Assembly: GCA_050737995.1 (NCBI GenBank)
Contig: JBOHYR010000010.1
Location: forward strand, 1-32,264
DNA from: 66-474 sp050737995
GTDB lineage: Bacteria > Pseudomonadota > Gammaproteobacteria > Xanthomonadales > Rhodanobacteraceae
Direction of reading: 5' to 3'
DNA length: 32,264 nucleotides
Within the stretch, counting starts at the first letter, position 1; every line of letters begins with the position of its first letter. The notes under the pieces are model-generated. The model did no database searches. It was given only the letters and a program-made list of their open reading frames with translations, and had not been told where the DNA came from. This document shows, piece after piece, positions 1 through 7,826 of this stretch. The translations under genes and the position numbers were made by a program.

Positions 1-173
1 AGGGTTCCTTCGAGGACATACACGCATTCTTCGTTGTTTGAATGACTGTGTGGTGGCGGAACATTCGAGCTTGGAGGTACGGTTAACTCGAACATGCCGA
101 GACTTGAGGTACTGGACCCATCAGCGACGTAATTTATGCTGAGCTGCCCCACCTTGATCACAGATGAACTCAT
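1..173 (-). CDS. Cupin-domain protein (5' part, runs off the left edge)
   Basis: Reading the minus strand from the ATG at 171-173 gives 57 codons that stay open to the window edge. The protein begins MSSSVIKVGQLSINY and continues into FELTVPPSSNVPPP, a His-x-His pair (HSH), then NNEECVYVLEGT. The pattern hydrophobic strand, PP, H-x-H, then E and VLEG is the first conserved motif of small single-domain cupins, where these His and Glu residues bind a metal. A strong Shine-Dalgarno sequence (AAGGAG) lies about 7 nt upstream of the ATG, which supports this start. The second cupin motif and the C-terminus are outside the window, so substrate and enzyme activity cannot be judged. Confidence 0.85.
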   Translation of the reverse strand, partial: MSSSVIKVGQLSINYVADGSSTSSLGMFELTVPPSSNVPPPHSHSNNEECVYVLEGT

Positions 174-584
174 CGCTTCTCTCCTTGCGCGAAGATTCCG
201 GAAAGCTTGCATTGTGACGCCCAACGCTTAGTAGATTCCGGATCGCGGAATATGCAGGTATCGTCTGCCGCACCATGGGCGGCGTCAAGCGACCCTTTTC
301 AGACAGTGACGAACGACTGCTTTCCGGAAAGCTGGTCACAGACAAACTCGGACGTCGGTGACGGCTGGATTCTGATCGCAATTGTCGGAGAGTGAGGCTT
401 GGCATAAGCGTCGGTGTTTACGCTGTACAGGCTGGTTTACCTGCGTCGCCATATTGGCCCGGGCGTTGTCCTTTGGAATTGAAACTGCCTGGGTTCGAAT
501 CCGAAGGGCATTACAGCGCCTGTGAAAGTGATCCTGGAAACCTCATGATCCCTGCTCTGAACTTTCCGCTGTGATCTCGTTTCA
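174..584. other. Intergenic region, no convincing gene
   Basis: About 410 bases separate the cupin gene from the next stop codon. I see no ORF with family-like sequence on either strand. The stretch holds related TTCCGGA-centred sequences at about 194-207, 234-242 and 319-332; the last is a perfect 14-bp palindrome. A tRNA-like GGTTCGAATCC near 491 lacks a matching stem and acceptor arm. The region may be a degraded extragenic repeat. Confidence 0.5.
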
Positions 585-1379
585 TCAAAGCAGGAACGAA
601 ATGCCGGTGCCTGCCAGTGAATTCGGGCTGGCATGGTTGAGGCCGACGTCGAAAAATCCGTCGATCTGAAGGTGATTGGTGAGCAAATAGGTAATCCCGC
701 CGCCAGCCACCGCGGTGTCGGCGGCGTGGTGGAATCCGGGAAAACAGCCAGCCTCAACATAAAAGCCAAGGCGGTCGTTGATGGAGTGACTGACAGAAGC
801 GGCCAAGGCGCCGCTGTCAGCGTATTGGTCGCCGGATATCGGCGTTTGGGTATAACCGATCATTGTGCTCAGGGCGGAATCATCAGCAAACTGCCACGCG
901 GCGACGGCATCGATGTTGTAAGCGGGACGGCCTCCCGAGATCGCGCCGTCACCACTCGGGACGGTGACAAACCCCACCAGCGTGATGGATGGTATGCCCG
1001 CGCCACCTGCCATGAGTGCGTATTTCGCACCGAGCTGGATGTCGCCGGGTCCGCTGAAGGATTCGCTGCGACCAAACGAACGCATGGTCAGACTGTTGTA
1101 CGGAGAAACCCCCATCTGCAGTTCGAACAAGTCGCTGAGGCCATAACGGAGAAAGGTCGGCGTGCTCAGCAGCGAGCTGTCACCACCGGGTATTTCCGAG
1201 TTCTGAAAGGTCAGCATGCCGCTTTCGATCTGCAAATGTCCTGCAGGAACGATGGATGTCCCGAACAGCATTCCCGGACGGTCCGTGCTGATGGTCTGCT
1301 CGGAAAAGCTTTGGGCCTGCGCTGCAACCGCTGTGCCCGCGGCAATCGCAAGCGCGCACGACAACAGACTCCATTTCAT
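585..1379 (-). CDS. MetA-pathway-type outer-membrane transporter-like protein
   Basis: This 264-aa protein begins with a clear Sec signal peptide (MKWSLLSCALAIAAGTAVAAQAQ). Soon after comes the TDRPG motif, typical of the 'putative MetA-pathway of phenol degradation' outer-membrane family. The rest is alternating hydrophobic strands, glycine-rich turns and segments such as GPGDIQLGAKY, consistent with a beta barrel, and the C-terminus ends in hydrophobic residues (GISFLL). The family is annotated from gene context as a possible channel for aromatic compounds, but few members have been tested and no aromatic catabolic genes lie nearby. The ATG start is fixed by the signal peptide. A 7-bp hairpin and a tandem 8-mer lie in its upstream region (listed separately). 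Function is inferred from family only. Confidence 0.75.
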   Translation of the reverse strand: MKWSLLSCALAIAAGTAVAAQAQSFSEQTISTDRPGMLFGTSIVPAGHLQIESGMLTFQNSEIPGGDSSLLSTPTFLRYGLSDLFELQMGVSPYNSLTMRSFGRSESFSGPGDIQLGAKYALMAGGAGIPSITLVGFVTVPSGDGAISGGRPAYNIDAVAAWQFADDSALSTMIGYTQTPISGDQYADSGALAASVSHSINDRLGFYVEAGCFPGFHHAADTAVAGGGITYLLTNHLQIDGFFDVGLNHASPNSLAGTGISFLL

Positions 1380-1404
1380 TGGATTTTCTACCCGAGGCTG
1401 ACGG

Positions 1405-1427
1405 GGCGCCTCTACGGTTCAGGCGCC
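1405..1427. repeat. 7-bp hairpin in the leader of the MetA-like gene
   Basis: GGCGCCT at 1405-1411 and AGGCGCC at 1421-1427 form a perfect 7-bp inverted repeat around a 9-base loop. It lies 26 bases before the start codon of the leftward gene that ends at 585, so it would be in that gene's 5' leader or promoter. It could be a leader structure or a terminator of the upstream DoxX-like gene; there is no T-run to favour the latter. Confidence 0.4.
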
Positions 1428-1547
1428 GAGTACATCGAACGATCCAGGCAGTTGCCACAATACAGTGTCACAGTGTCCGACACGTCTCGTTCCGAACGAC
1501 GGCTCCACAATAGCTATTTGTATTGGGCGGACGACCGCAGTTGGCCG

Positions 1548-2384
1548 TTATCGAACCGACGTGGCACGTGCGGAAGTCGACTCCATTCCGCTACTGCGAT
1601 AGCGCATGCGCATCGCAAACCAGGGTTCGCCGCGAAAGGAATCCGCCATCACCCAAGCACCGGCTGTCAGCATCCAGGAGACGACAAATTCATCCCAATT
1701 GCGGACGCTTATGTGGCCTGCCGCGACGATGGGTGCCCACACCAACAGCGTGAACAGCCCCATTTGCAGTGTTGCGAGCGCGGCCGCCAGTCGTGCGTAC
1801 GCACTGATGAGGACTGCCACACCCGCTGCGATATATGTAAGGCCGAAGAAGTATGCCCAGAGCACATGCGCTGGCAGCCAGCCAGGCACCAGTGGCGTGG
1901 TCAGGTCGAGATAGACGAAATGGCTCACGCCGAAGAAAACAAGCGTGATGCCGTAGAGCACCCTCGCGATGCGTATGCCTTGGGCGCCGGTCGCGAAGCG
2001 CAGCCGCCGCCTGTCCCAGTCGGGGGCGAACCAAGCATATAGTACCCACACGGCCGCCACGATTACGGCGGTCTCGGCGCAGCCATACCAAGCGCCCAAT
2101 ACCGTGGGTGCGGGGAAGATATCGGATAACCTCAACAGCAACAGCCAAAGGATGAGATAGACAAGTAGCAGGCGTGCAGCCGCGCCAGCTACGCGTTGCC
2201 AGAGCAGACCAATGCCGGATGCCAAGGAGATGAAGGCGCACAGGTAAACCAGCACTTCGCGTGCGGGCAGATCCTTGGGCACGGAATGCCATATTGGAGC
2301 GAAATCGCCCTGGACCAGGCCAAGCATTCCGAGGGCGATCATGCTCGCTGCAAACACCGCATGACCGAAACTTGCGATACGCAT
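1548..2384 (-). CDS. DoxX-like multi-spanning membrane protein, internally duplicated
   Basis: The protein of 278 aa starting MRIASFGHA is almost wholly hydrophobic, with about eight predicted membrane helices. It reads as two tandem DoxX-like units. Each begins with a helix carrying an FG(H/V) motif, has a PxxxP/W-containing loop, a glycine-rich helix and a Trp-rich last helix. The first unit is about residues 1-130 and the second about 140-260. DoxX-family proteins usually have a single four-helix unit and have been linked loosely to redox or thiosulfate metabolism. The reading frame extends upstream to 2474, but I chose 2384 because GGGGATAAGGCG precedes that ATG and a TATAAC box lies just upstream at 2404-2409. 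The exact function is unknown. Confidence 0.7.
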   Translation of the reverse strand: MRIASFGHAVFAASMIALGMLGLVQGDFAPIWHSVPKDLPAREVLVYLCAFISLASGIGLLWQRVAGAAARLLLVYLILWLLLLRLSDIFPAPTVLGAWYGCAETAVIVAAVWVLYAWFAPDWDRRRLRFATGAQGIRIARVLYGITLVFFGVSHFVYLDLTTPLVPGWLPAHVLWAYFFGLTYIAAGVAVLISAYARLAAALATLQMGLFTLLVWAPIVAAGHISVRNWDEFVVSWMLTAGAWVMADSFRGEPWFAMRMRYRSSGMESTSARATSVR

Positions 2385-2633
2385 CGCCTTATCCCCGCAC
2401 CGCGTTATATGGCGTACCTGCTTAACGTCTGTGATTAAGTCATGGCGCCGGTCGTCGCTGCGGCCAACACCCATCCGTGCGCGCGTGATCTTACGCGGGT
2501 AAACGTTAATACGTGCATTTAATCCGCCAATGGCCGCTTTCTGGACAACTCGATAGAGCAGTCCGTCGTCCCGATTGGCCGGTCACCGACCTGTCACGGC
2601 CTCCCAAGGTTTGTCAGGAATGCGCGGCAGAAT

Positions 2634-3377
2634 TCACCGCGACGAGACGTATTTCTCTCTGCGTATGTGTTTGATCGGCATGCCGAGTTCCTTCAACTGG
2701 GTGAAAGTAGCATCGATCATGTCGGGATTGCCGCACAGGTAGGCGATGTCGTGATCGGGATCGGGCGCGAGTTCAGGCAGGGCATCCTGCACGTGCCCGC
2801 GGCGGTCGTTGGGGCGTGGCGCGGCGCGCGCGGCGCGCGACAGGCACGGATGGAACGTGAATTCCGGATGCTTCTGTGCGAAGGCCTCGAATTCCTCCCC
2901 GTACAGCAGTTCCTGCTCGTTGCGCGCACCGTACAGCAACACAAAGCGGCGTCCATGGTCGATGATCCGTTTCTCCATTTGCGGCAGCATCGCCCGGTAC
3001 GGGGTGATGCCGGTGCCGGTCGCGATCAGGAAGTAGCGCTGGTTGGCGTCGTCGTCCATCAGGCAGAAGCGGCCGTAGGGACCGCTTGCCTCGATGCTGC
3101 AGCCAGGTTCAAGATTGCCGAGCAGGTTGGTTGCTGCGCCGCCATCGACAAACGACACTGCCAGTTCCAGCCTGTCGGCTTGACCGGCATCCGTCGGCGT
3201 GCCGATCGAATAGCTGCGCTTGGTCGGTTTGCCGTCGTCATAGTGGAAATGGACTTGGATGAACTGCCCGGGCGTGAATTTGAACGGCGCACCGTCGGCG
3301 CGCTCGAAGGCGAGATGGCGCACGCTGGGCGCAAGCATGTAGCTGTCGGCGAGGCGGAGTTGAAAGTGTTCGATCAT
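2634..3377 (-). CDS. fpr: Ferredoxin/flavodoxin--NADP+ reductase
   Basis: This 247-aa protein has the two-domain layout of bacterial ferredoxin-NADP reductases. In the N-terminal FAD-binding barrel, FTPGQF is followed by RSYS at residues 54-57, the motif that binds the flavin phosphate region, and GPYGRF lies near residue 99. The NADP-binding domain has GTGITP at 121-126 and the CGNP motif near 215. The C-terminus ends REKYVSSR, close to the R-x-x-KY ending of the bacterial class. It moves electrons between NADPH and ferredoxin or flavodoxin in the cytoplasm and often serves oxidative-stress defence and Fe-S assembly. The frame opens upstream to 3542, but family length and MIEHF at 3377 give the likely start. 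It is divergent from the ABC exporter genes. Confidence 0.9.
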   Translation of the reverse strand: MIEHFQLRLADSYMLAPSVRHLAFERADGAPFKFTPGQFIQVHFHYDDGKPTKRSYSIGTPTDAGQADRLELAVSFVDGGAATNLLGNLEPGCSIEASGPYGRFCLMDDDANQRYFLIATGTGITPYRAMLPQMEKRIIDHGRRFVLLYGARNEQELLYGEEFEAFAQKHPEFTFHPCLSRAARAAPRPNDRRGHVQDALPELAPDPDHDIAYLCGNPDMIDATFTQLKELGMPIKHIRREKYVSSR

Positions 3378-3476
3378 CGATTGGGTGGCCAGAGGCCGTG
3401 GATAGTACGATAACTGTGCCGCAACGCGATGCGGCTGGCCATGCCATTCGGCACAAGGTTCACGCGGCGAGCCGTT

Positions 3477-3482
3477 TATAAT
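3477..3482 (+). promoter_or_regulatory. Perfect -10 box immediately before the yadG-like ATG
   Basis: TATAAT at 3477-3482 is followed by only five bases before the ATG at 3488. If it is used, transcription would begin at or next to the start codon, giving a leaderless mRNA. No clear -35 box is seen at the usual spacing. Confidence 0.45.
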
Positions 3483-3487
3483 AAAGG

Positions 3488-4480
3488 ATGCCCGACGTTC
3501 CCGCTTTGCAATCCCGTGATACCGACCCCGGCAGCAACCCACGTGCCGATTCCTTACCCGCGCTCGATGTCGTCGATTTGCGCAAAACTTATTCCAACGG
3601 CGTCGAGGCGCTGAAGGGAGTCTCGCTCACCGTGCACCGAGGCGATTTTTTCGCGCTGCTCGGGCCGAACGGCGCCGGCAAATCCACGCTGATCGGAATC
3701 CTGTCCTCGCTGGTCAACCCGACCTCGGGCGATGCGCGCGTGTTTGGTATCTCCATTCACCACGATCGCGGCGGCGTCATGCGTCAGATTGGGTTGGTGC
3801 CGCAGGAAATCAACTTTAACCAGTTCGAATCGCCGTTCGACATCTGCGTCAATGTCGCGGGGTTCTACGGCATCTCGCGTTCGATCGCCAAGCAACGCGC
3901 CGAAAAATATCTCAACGAGTTGCGGATTTGGGACAAGGCGTTTCAGGCCACGCGCAACCTGTCGGGTGGCATGAAGCGGCGCCTGATGATCGCGCGCGCG
4001 ATGATGAACGAGCCGAAGCTGTTGATCCTCGACGAGCCCACCGCCGGAGTCGACATCGAGATCCGCCGCTCGATGTGGCATTTCATCACCGGCATCAACC
4101 GTGCCGGCACCACGGTGATCCTGACCACGCACTACCTGGAAGAAGCCGAGCAACTCTGCCGGAATATCGCGATCATCGACCACGGCGAAATCATCGAGGA
4201 CACCTCGATGCGAAAGTTGCTGCGCAAGCTGGACGTGGAAACCTTCGTTCTGGACGTTAACGGTCTGGACGGTACGCTTCCCGACATCGATGGCATACGG
4301 TTGGCGCGCGTCGACGACCTGACAATCGAGGCCGAATTGCCCAGCGGTCACAACCTCAACGCGATGTTCGCGGCGCTGACCGAGCACGGTATCACCGTGA
4401 CCTCGATGCGCACCAAAACCAACCGGCTAGAGGAGTTGTTCGTGCGGCTGGTCGATCGCAATGGCGGGGCTCAGACATGA
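3488..4480 (+). CDS. yadG: ABC exporter ATP-binding protein, YadG type
   Basis: This 330-aa ATPase has Walker A GPNGAGKST at residues 59-67, the ABC signature LSGGMKRR at 158-165 and Walker B LLILDEP at 178-184, followed by the H-loop in TTHYLEEAE. Blocks such as GLVPQEINFN, SGGMKRRLMIARA and TAGVDIE, and the ending TNRLEELFVRLV, are very close to E. coli YadG as I recall it. The E. coli protein lacks most of the roughly 20-residue N-terminal extension seen here (DTDPGSNPRADS). The stop overlaps the ATG of the permease gene by four bases, so the two are translationally coupled and form one ABC-2-type exporter. Substrate is not known for the family. The start is odd: AAAGG abuts the ATG and a perfect -10 box lies five bases before it. 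Confidence 0.9.
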   Translation: MPDVPALQSRDTDPGSNPRADSLPALDVVDLRKTYSNGVEALKGVSLTVHRGDFFALLGPNGAGKSTLIGILSSLVNPTSGDARVFGISIHHDRGGVMRQIGLVPQEINFNQFESPFDICVNVAGFYGISRSIAKQRAEKYLNELRIWDKAFQATRNLSGGMKRRLMIARAMMNEPKLLILDEPTAGVDIEIRRSMWHFITGINRAGTTVILTTHYLEEAEQLCRNIAIIDHGEIIEDTSMRKLLRKLDVETFVLDVNGLDGTLPDIDGIRLARVDDLTIEAELPSGHNLNAMFAALTEHGITVTSMRTKTNRLEELFVRLVDRNGGAQT

Positions 4481-5310
4481 ACGACGTGCGTGCAGCCGGC
4501 GGAACCGGTATCGACACGCGCGCGTGGACGACGTGGCGCGCGCGTGCCAACCTGGTTGCGCTGTATACGGTCACCCGTCGTGAAGTGCGCCGGATGCTGC
4601 GTATCTGGACACAGACGCTGGTGCCGCCCGCGATCACGATGACGCTGTATTTCGTGATCTTCGGCAAGGTGATAGGTAGCCGCATCGGCGTTATCGAAGG
4701 TGGTTTCACGTACATGCAGTACATCGTGCCGGGCCTGGTGATGATGAGCATCATCAACAACTGCTACTCCAACATCACCTCCAGTTTCTTCGGTTCCAAG
4801 TTCGGGCGTTACGTCGAGGAGATGATGGCCTCGCCGATGCCGAGCTGGGTGGTGCTGACCGGTTATGTCGCCGGCTCGGTGTTGCGTGGACTGCTGGTCG
4901 GGATCATCGTGCTGGGGATTGCGCTGTTTTTCACCTCGTTGCATGTCGCGCACCCGTTGATCGCGATCACCACCGTGATTCTCGGGGCGACGATCTTCGC
5001 GCTGGCTGGCTTCATCAACGCGATATTTGCCAAGCGCTTCGACGACATCGCGATCGTACCGACTTTCGTGCTGGCGCCGCTCACGTATCTCGGCGGCGTG
5101 TTCTATTCGGTCAACATGTTGGGTTCGCCGTGGCGGCAAATCTCCAAGGGCAATCCGATCCTGTATATGGTCAATGCGTTCCGTTTCGGCATCCTCGGGG
5201 TCAGCGACGTGCGCGTGTGGATCGCCTACGTGGTGATGCTGTGTTTCGTGATCATGCTTGGCGGCGTCGCATTGTGGCTGTTGCAACGCGGGGTAGGATT
5301 GCGATCCTGA
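4477..5310 (+). CDS. yadH: ABC-2-type exporter permease, YadH type
   Basis: The 277-aa product has a soluble N-terminus of about 35 residues, then roughly six membrane helices of the ABC-2 permease family. Recognisable blocks are QYIVPGLVMMSIINNCYSN, GRYVEEMMASPMPSW and the late LTYLGGVFYS...PILYMVNAFRFG. The EEMMASP segment and the GVFY segment are typical of YadH and related drug or polysaccharide-type exporters. It starts at the ATG inside the ATGA overlap with the ATPase gene and must pair with it to make the membrane channel. The physiological substrate is unknown. A hydrophobic final helix ends shortly before the short, basic C-terminus. Confidence 0.9.
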   Translation: MNDVRAAGGTGIDTRAWTTWRARANLVALYTVTRREVRRMLRIWTQTLVPPAITMTLYFVIFGKVIGSRIGVIEGGFTYMQYIVPGLVMMSIINNCYSNITSSFFGSKFGRYVEEMMASPMPSWVVLTGYVAGSVLRGLLVGIIVLGIALFFTSLHVAHPLIAITTVILGATIFALAGFINAIFAKRFDDIAIVPTFVLAPLTYLGGVFYSVNMLGSPWRQISKGNPILYMVNAFRFGILGVSDVRVWIAYVVMLCFVIMLGGVALWLLQRGVGLRS

Positions 5311-5352
5311 AGCAGTCGGCTGCACGATCGCACGTGGGCGTAAGATTGAGCC

Positions 5353-6018
5353 ATGCGAACGATCGTTGCCATGGCGCTTTGCGTTGCCTGCGGGCTGGCA
5401 TTCCCGCTGGTCCCGACAGCCGTGTTCGCGCAGGTATATCGCTGCACTGCCGGAAACGGGGCGGTCAGCTATCAGGATCACGCCTGCGCGCGCGGTCAGG
5501 CGCAGAAAATGATCGACGTACCTAGCCGACCGCCGCCGGGCTATGTGCCGCCACCCGCTTCGTCCACATCGCCGCCTGCCTCGGCGATGACGACGTTGCC
5601 CGCGCCGACTTACGTTTCGCCTCCGCCGCCGTTGCCGTTGCCGTTGATGTACGCGTGCGTCGGTTACGTGAACGGTAAGCGCTATCTGACCAGGAATCCT
5701 CCAGGTCCCTATCTCGCGCCGCTGGGTGTCATGGGCTATCCACCACAGACCCTGTCGCAGGTCTACGGTGCGGAGGGTGCCAGCAGGATATCCGTGCCGG
5801 CACTCGCCCCCAAGGTGCGGATCGGCGGCCCGCCGATTGCAGCAGGCATGACGGAGGTGCAGGATCCCTGCGCTCCCGCTTCGCACGCAGAGGTCTGTGG
5901 TTACGTGCAGCGCGAATACGATGAGAATCACCGCAAGTTGCGCATGGCGATGCCGCGCGAGCAGCCGCCTTATGAACAACGCGAGCAACAATTGGCCGCG
6001 CAGCTGAAGAACTGTTGA
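5353..6018 (+). CDS. Secreted DUF4124-type protein
   Basis: The 221-aa protein has a signal peptide ending around VFA (residue 26), followed at once by VYRC....GAVSYQDHAC, the short Cys-containing motif of DUF4124. Residues about 55-100 are very rich in Pro, Ser and Ala (PPPASSTSPPAS, PPPPLPLPL), a likely flexible linker. A C-terminal part follows with several cysteines (CVGYVNGKRY, DPCAPASHAEVCGYV) and a final Cys. It is therefore an exported, probably periplasmic, protein that may be disulfide-bonded. DUF4124 proteins are common in Xanthomonadales and have no assigned role. The gene follows yadH by 42 bases on the same strand, so co-transcription is possible but not shown. Confidence 0.75.
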   Translation: MRTIVAMALCVACGLAFPLVPTAVFAQVYRCTAGNGAVSYQDHACARGQAQKMIDVPSRPPPGYVPPPASSTSPPASAMTTLPAPTYVSPPPPLPLPLMYACVGYVNGKRYLTRNPPGPYLAPLGVMGYPPQTLSQVYGAEGASRISVPALAPKVRIGGPPIAAGMTEVQDPCAPASHAEVCGYVQREYDENHRKLRMAMPREQPPYEQREQQLAAQLKNC

Positions 6019-6020
6019 CT

Positions 6021-6524
6021 TCAGGCAGTCAGCGTCAGCGTCGGTACGGGTGCGTGCCGGCGTTCGAGGGCGAGCAGCCAGCGCTTGGCCGGCAGTCCGC
6101 CGCCATAGCCAACCAGATCGCCGTGACTCCCGATCACCCGATGGCAGGGCACGATGATCGCAAGCGGGTTGGCGCCGTTAGCAGCGCCGACGGCGCGCAC
6201 CGCGCGCGGACGCCGGATCCGTCGCGCGATGTCCGCGTAGCTCACGGTCTCGCCGTAGGGGATTGCCAGCAGCGCGCCCCACACCTCGAGCTGGAACGGC
6301 GTGCCGGACGGACGCAGCGGCAAATCGAATTGCCGGCGTTTACCCGCAAAATATTCGTCGAGCTGACGTGCGGCCGCGTGCAGTTTCGGTTTGCCTGCCT
6401 TGGCTTCCGCGGGCGGCGGAGATGTGACGCCACCATGAGGCAAGCCGATCTCGACCAGCCCCGCGCCGTCGCTGAGCAGAAGCAGTGCGCCAATCGGAGT
6501 GTCGATGTGATCGAAATACAGCAT
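6021..6524 (-). CDS. ogt: Methylated-DNA--protein-cysteine methyltransferase
   Basis: This 167-aa protein carries the complete active-site motif PCHRVIG, with the methyl-accepting Cys at residue 127. Upstream of it are the DNA-binding segment GTPFQLEVWGAL (helix before the recognition region), SYADIA, and RAVGAANGANP containing the arginine-finger region. Downstream is GYGGGLPAKRWLL, also canonical. It removes alkyl groups from O6-alkylguanine or O4-alkylthymine in a suicide reaction. The start MLYFDHIDTPIG is the usual family N-terminus; the frame opens further upstream but runs inside the SDR gene. It lies only 4 bases downstream of the SDR stop on the same strand, so the two are probably co-transcribed. 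Confidence 0.93.
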   Translation of the reverse strand: MLYFDHIDTPIGALLLLSDGAGLVEIGLPHGGVTSPPPAEAKAGKPKLHAAARQLDEYFAGKRRQFDLPLRPSGTPFQLEVWGALLAIPYGETVSYADIARRIRRPRAVRAVGAANGANPLAIIVPCHRVIGSHGDLVGYGGGLPAKRWLLALERRHAPVPTLTLTA

Positions 6525-6528
6525 GGCG

Positions 6529-7311
6529 TCAAAATCCGTAATGCAGGAATCCACCGTCCACCGCCAACACCTGTCCGGTGACGTAGCTTGCGGCGGGCAG
6601 GCACAGGAACGCGACCGTTGCGGCGACTTCCTCGGGTTCGCCGATGCGCGCCATCGGGGTGCGCTGCAGCACTTCGTCGAGGTAATCCGGGTCGGACAGT
6701 ACTTCGTCGGTGCGCCGCGTACGGATGTACCACGGCGCCACCGCATTGACGCGGATGCCGTCGTCACCCCATTCGCAGGCGAGGTTGCGGGTCATCTGGT
6801 GCAGTGCGGCCTTGCTCATCCCGTAAGCGATGCCGGTACGCACATAATTGATGCCCGATACCGAGCCGACGTTCACGATCGCGGCGTTGCCGTGTTCGAC
6901 GAGCCGTGGGTATGCGAGCCGGCACAGGTCGAACGCCGCGATGCTGTTGAGCCGGAACAGATCCTCGAGGTCGGCGGGTTCGCAATCCAGGGTCGCGCGT
7001 TTGAAGTTGCCGCCGGCATTGTTGACCAGCAGCGAGAGCGGCACGTCGAGATCGGCAATCCAGTCGAAGATCGCCAAGCGGTCTTCGGCATCGCCGGCGT
7101 CGGCCGCGAACAGACGCGGTTCGCTGTCGGGGAAATCCTCGCGCAGTTCGTCGCAAGCCGTTTGCAGTTCCGCTTCGTCGCGCGCGACCAGCAAAGGCTG
7201 CGCGCCAAGCGCGGCCAGTTCACGCGCGCAGGCGAGGCCGATGCCACGGCTGGCGCCGATGACGAGACAGGTCTGGCCGTCGAGCCGCCAGCGGCCGGTA
7301 AATGCGTTCAC
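6529..7311 (-). CDS. SDR-family NAD(P)-dependent oxidoreductase, tropinone-reductase-like
   Basis: The 260-aa product is a classical short-chain dehydrogenase. It has the Rossmann motif GASRGIG near residue 19, NNAGG after the fourth strand, a catalytic Ser in GSVSG, YxxxK as YGMSK, and the C-terminal ending VTGQVLAVDGG. The block NAVAPWYIRT resembles plant tropinone-reductase homologues and their bacterial relatives. It would oxidise or reduce a small alcohol or ketone with NAD(P)(H) in the cytoplasm; the substrate cannot be told from sequence. The start is GTG at 7311, with GGAG about 7 bases upstream. The ogt gene follows after 4 bases. Confidence 0.88.
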   Translation of the reverse strand: MNAFTGRWRLDGQTCLVIGASRGIGLACARELAALGAQPLLVARDEAELQTACDELREDFPDSEPRLFAADAGDAEDRLAIFDWIADLDVPLSLLVNNAGGNFKRATLDCEPADLEDLFRLNSIAAFDLCRLAYPRLVEHGNAAIVNVGSVSGINYVRTGIAYGMSKAALHQMTRNLACEWGDDGIRVNAVAPWYIRTRRTDEVLSDPDYLDEVLQRTPMARIGEPEEVAATVAFLCLPAASYVTGQVLAVDGGFLHYGF

Positions 7312-7508
7312 GCGCGGGCTCCGTTGAGCGTCGCGATGAGCTTAGCGCAGCTTGCAAGTCCATGAACAACCTGCCGTGCCCGGCAAGCTCGCATACTGTT
7401 GTGTACGCTCCGCTGCCCGCGCTCCGTTGACCCTCGATGTGTCTTTGCTCGCGGCGGTTTTTACGTACTCGCTTGCGCGCGGCTGTCGTTCGCGCCAGAC
7501 TGCGCCGC

Positions 7509-7757
7509 ATGATCCGTGTGTTCGCCCTTTTGTGCGTTGCCGCCATGCTCGCGGCGTGTTCGTCGCACCCGGCGCCCGCCGATGCCGCGGCAAGCTCCGC
7601 AACACCGGCGGCCGCCACCACCAATGCGCTGGCTGGCACGCCGATGGCGACCTACGGGCACGATCTCAACCGCGCGAAGAACGTACAGAACATCGTCAAC
7701 GATCAGGCCAAAAAGCAGGCCAAGGCGATCGAAGCGGCAACTGGTGGTTCCCATTGA
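7509..7757 (+). CDS. Small lipoprotein
   Basis: An 82-aa protein starting MIRVFALLCVAAMLAAC. The LAAC lipobox places the lipid-modified cysteine at residue 17, followed by SSH, so no Asp at +2 and outer-membrane sorting is likely. After an Ala/Pro/Ser/Thr-rich linker comes a short amphipathic helix, ATYGHDLNRAKNVQNIVND, then a Lys/Ala-rich tail (QAKKQAKAIE). The frame extends upstream to 7437, but the signal peptide dictates the start at 7509. I do not recognise a named family. It is divergent from the SDR gene and convergent with the outer-membrane barrel gene. Confidence 0.65.
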   Translation: MIRVFALLCVAAMLAACSSHPAPADAAASSATPAAATTNALAGTPMATYGHDLNRAKNVQNIVNDQAKKQAKAIEAATGGSH

Positions 7758-7826
7758 CGGGGATACAAGGTCCGGACGCTTGCGCGCCCGAACCTGCCTG
7801 GGCCGCGCGCAGCGGCCGGCGAGTCG

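Noticed and set aside
485..505. tRNA T-loop-like sequence GGTTCGAATCC
   Set aside because: The T-stem does not pair beyond two or three bases, and no acceptor, D or anticodon arms can be built around it.
633..2042. Long plus-strand ORF of 469 codons
   Set aside because: It is antisense to two well-supported minus-strand genes, spans their intergenic gap, and has low-complexity Arg/His-rich sequence typical of shadow frames in GC-rich DNA.
2499..2510. GTAAACGTTAAT, partly like the LacI operators
   Set aside because: It matches only about 10 of 14 positions, has lost the outer symmetry, and lies before a DoxX-like gene unrelated to glucan use. The AACGTT core is short enough to occur by chance.
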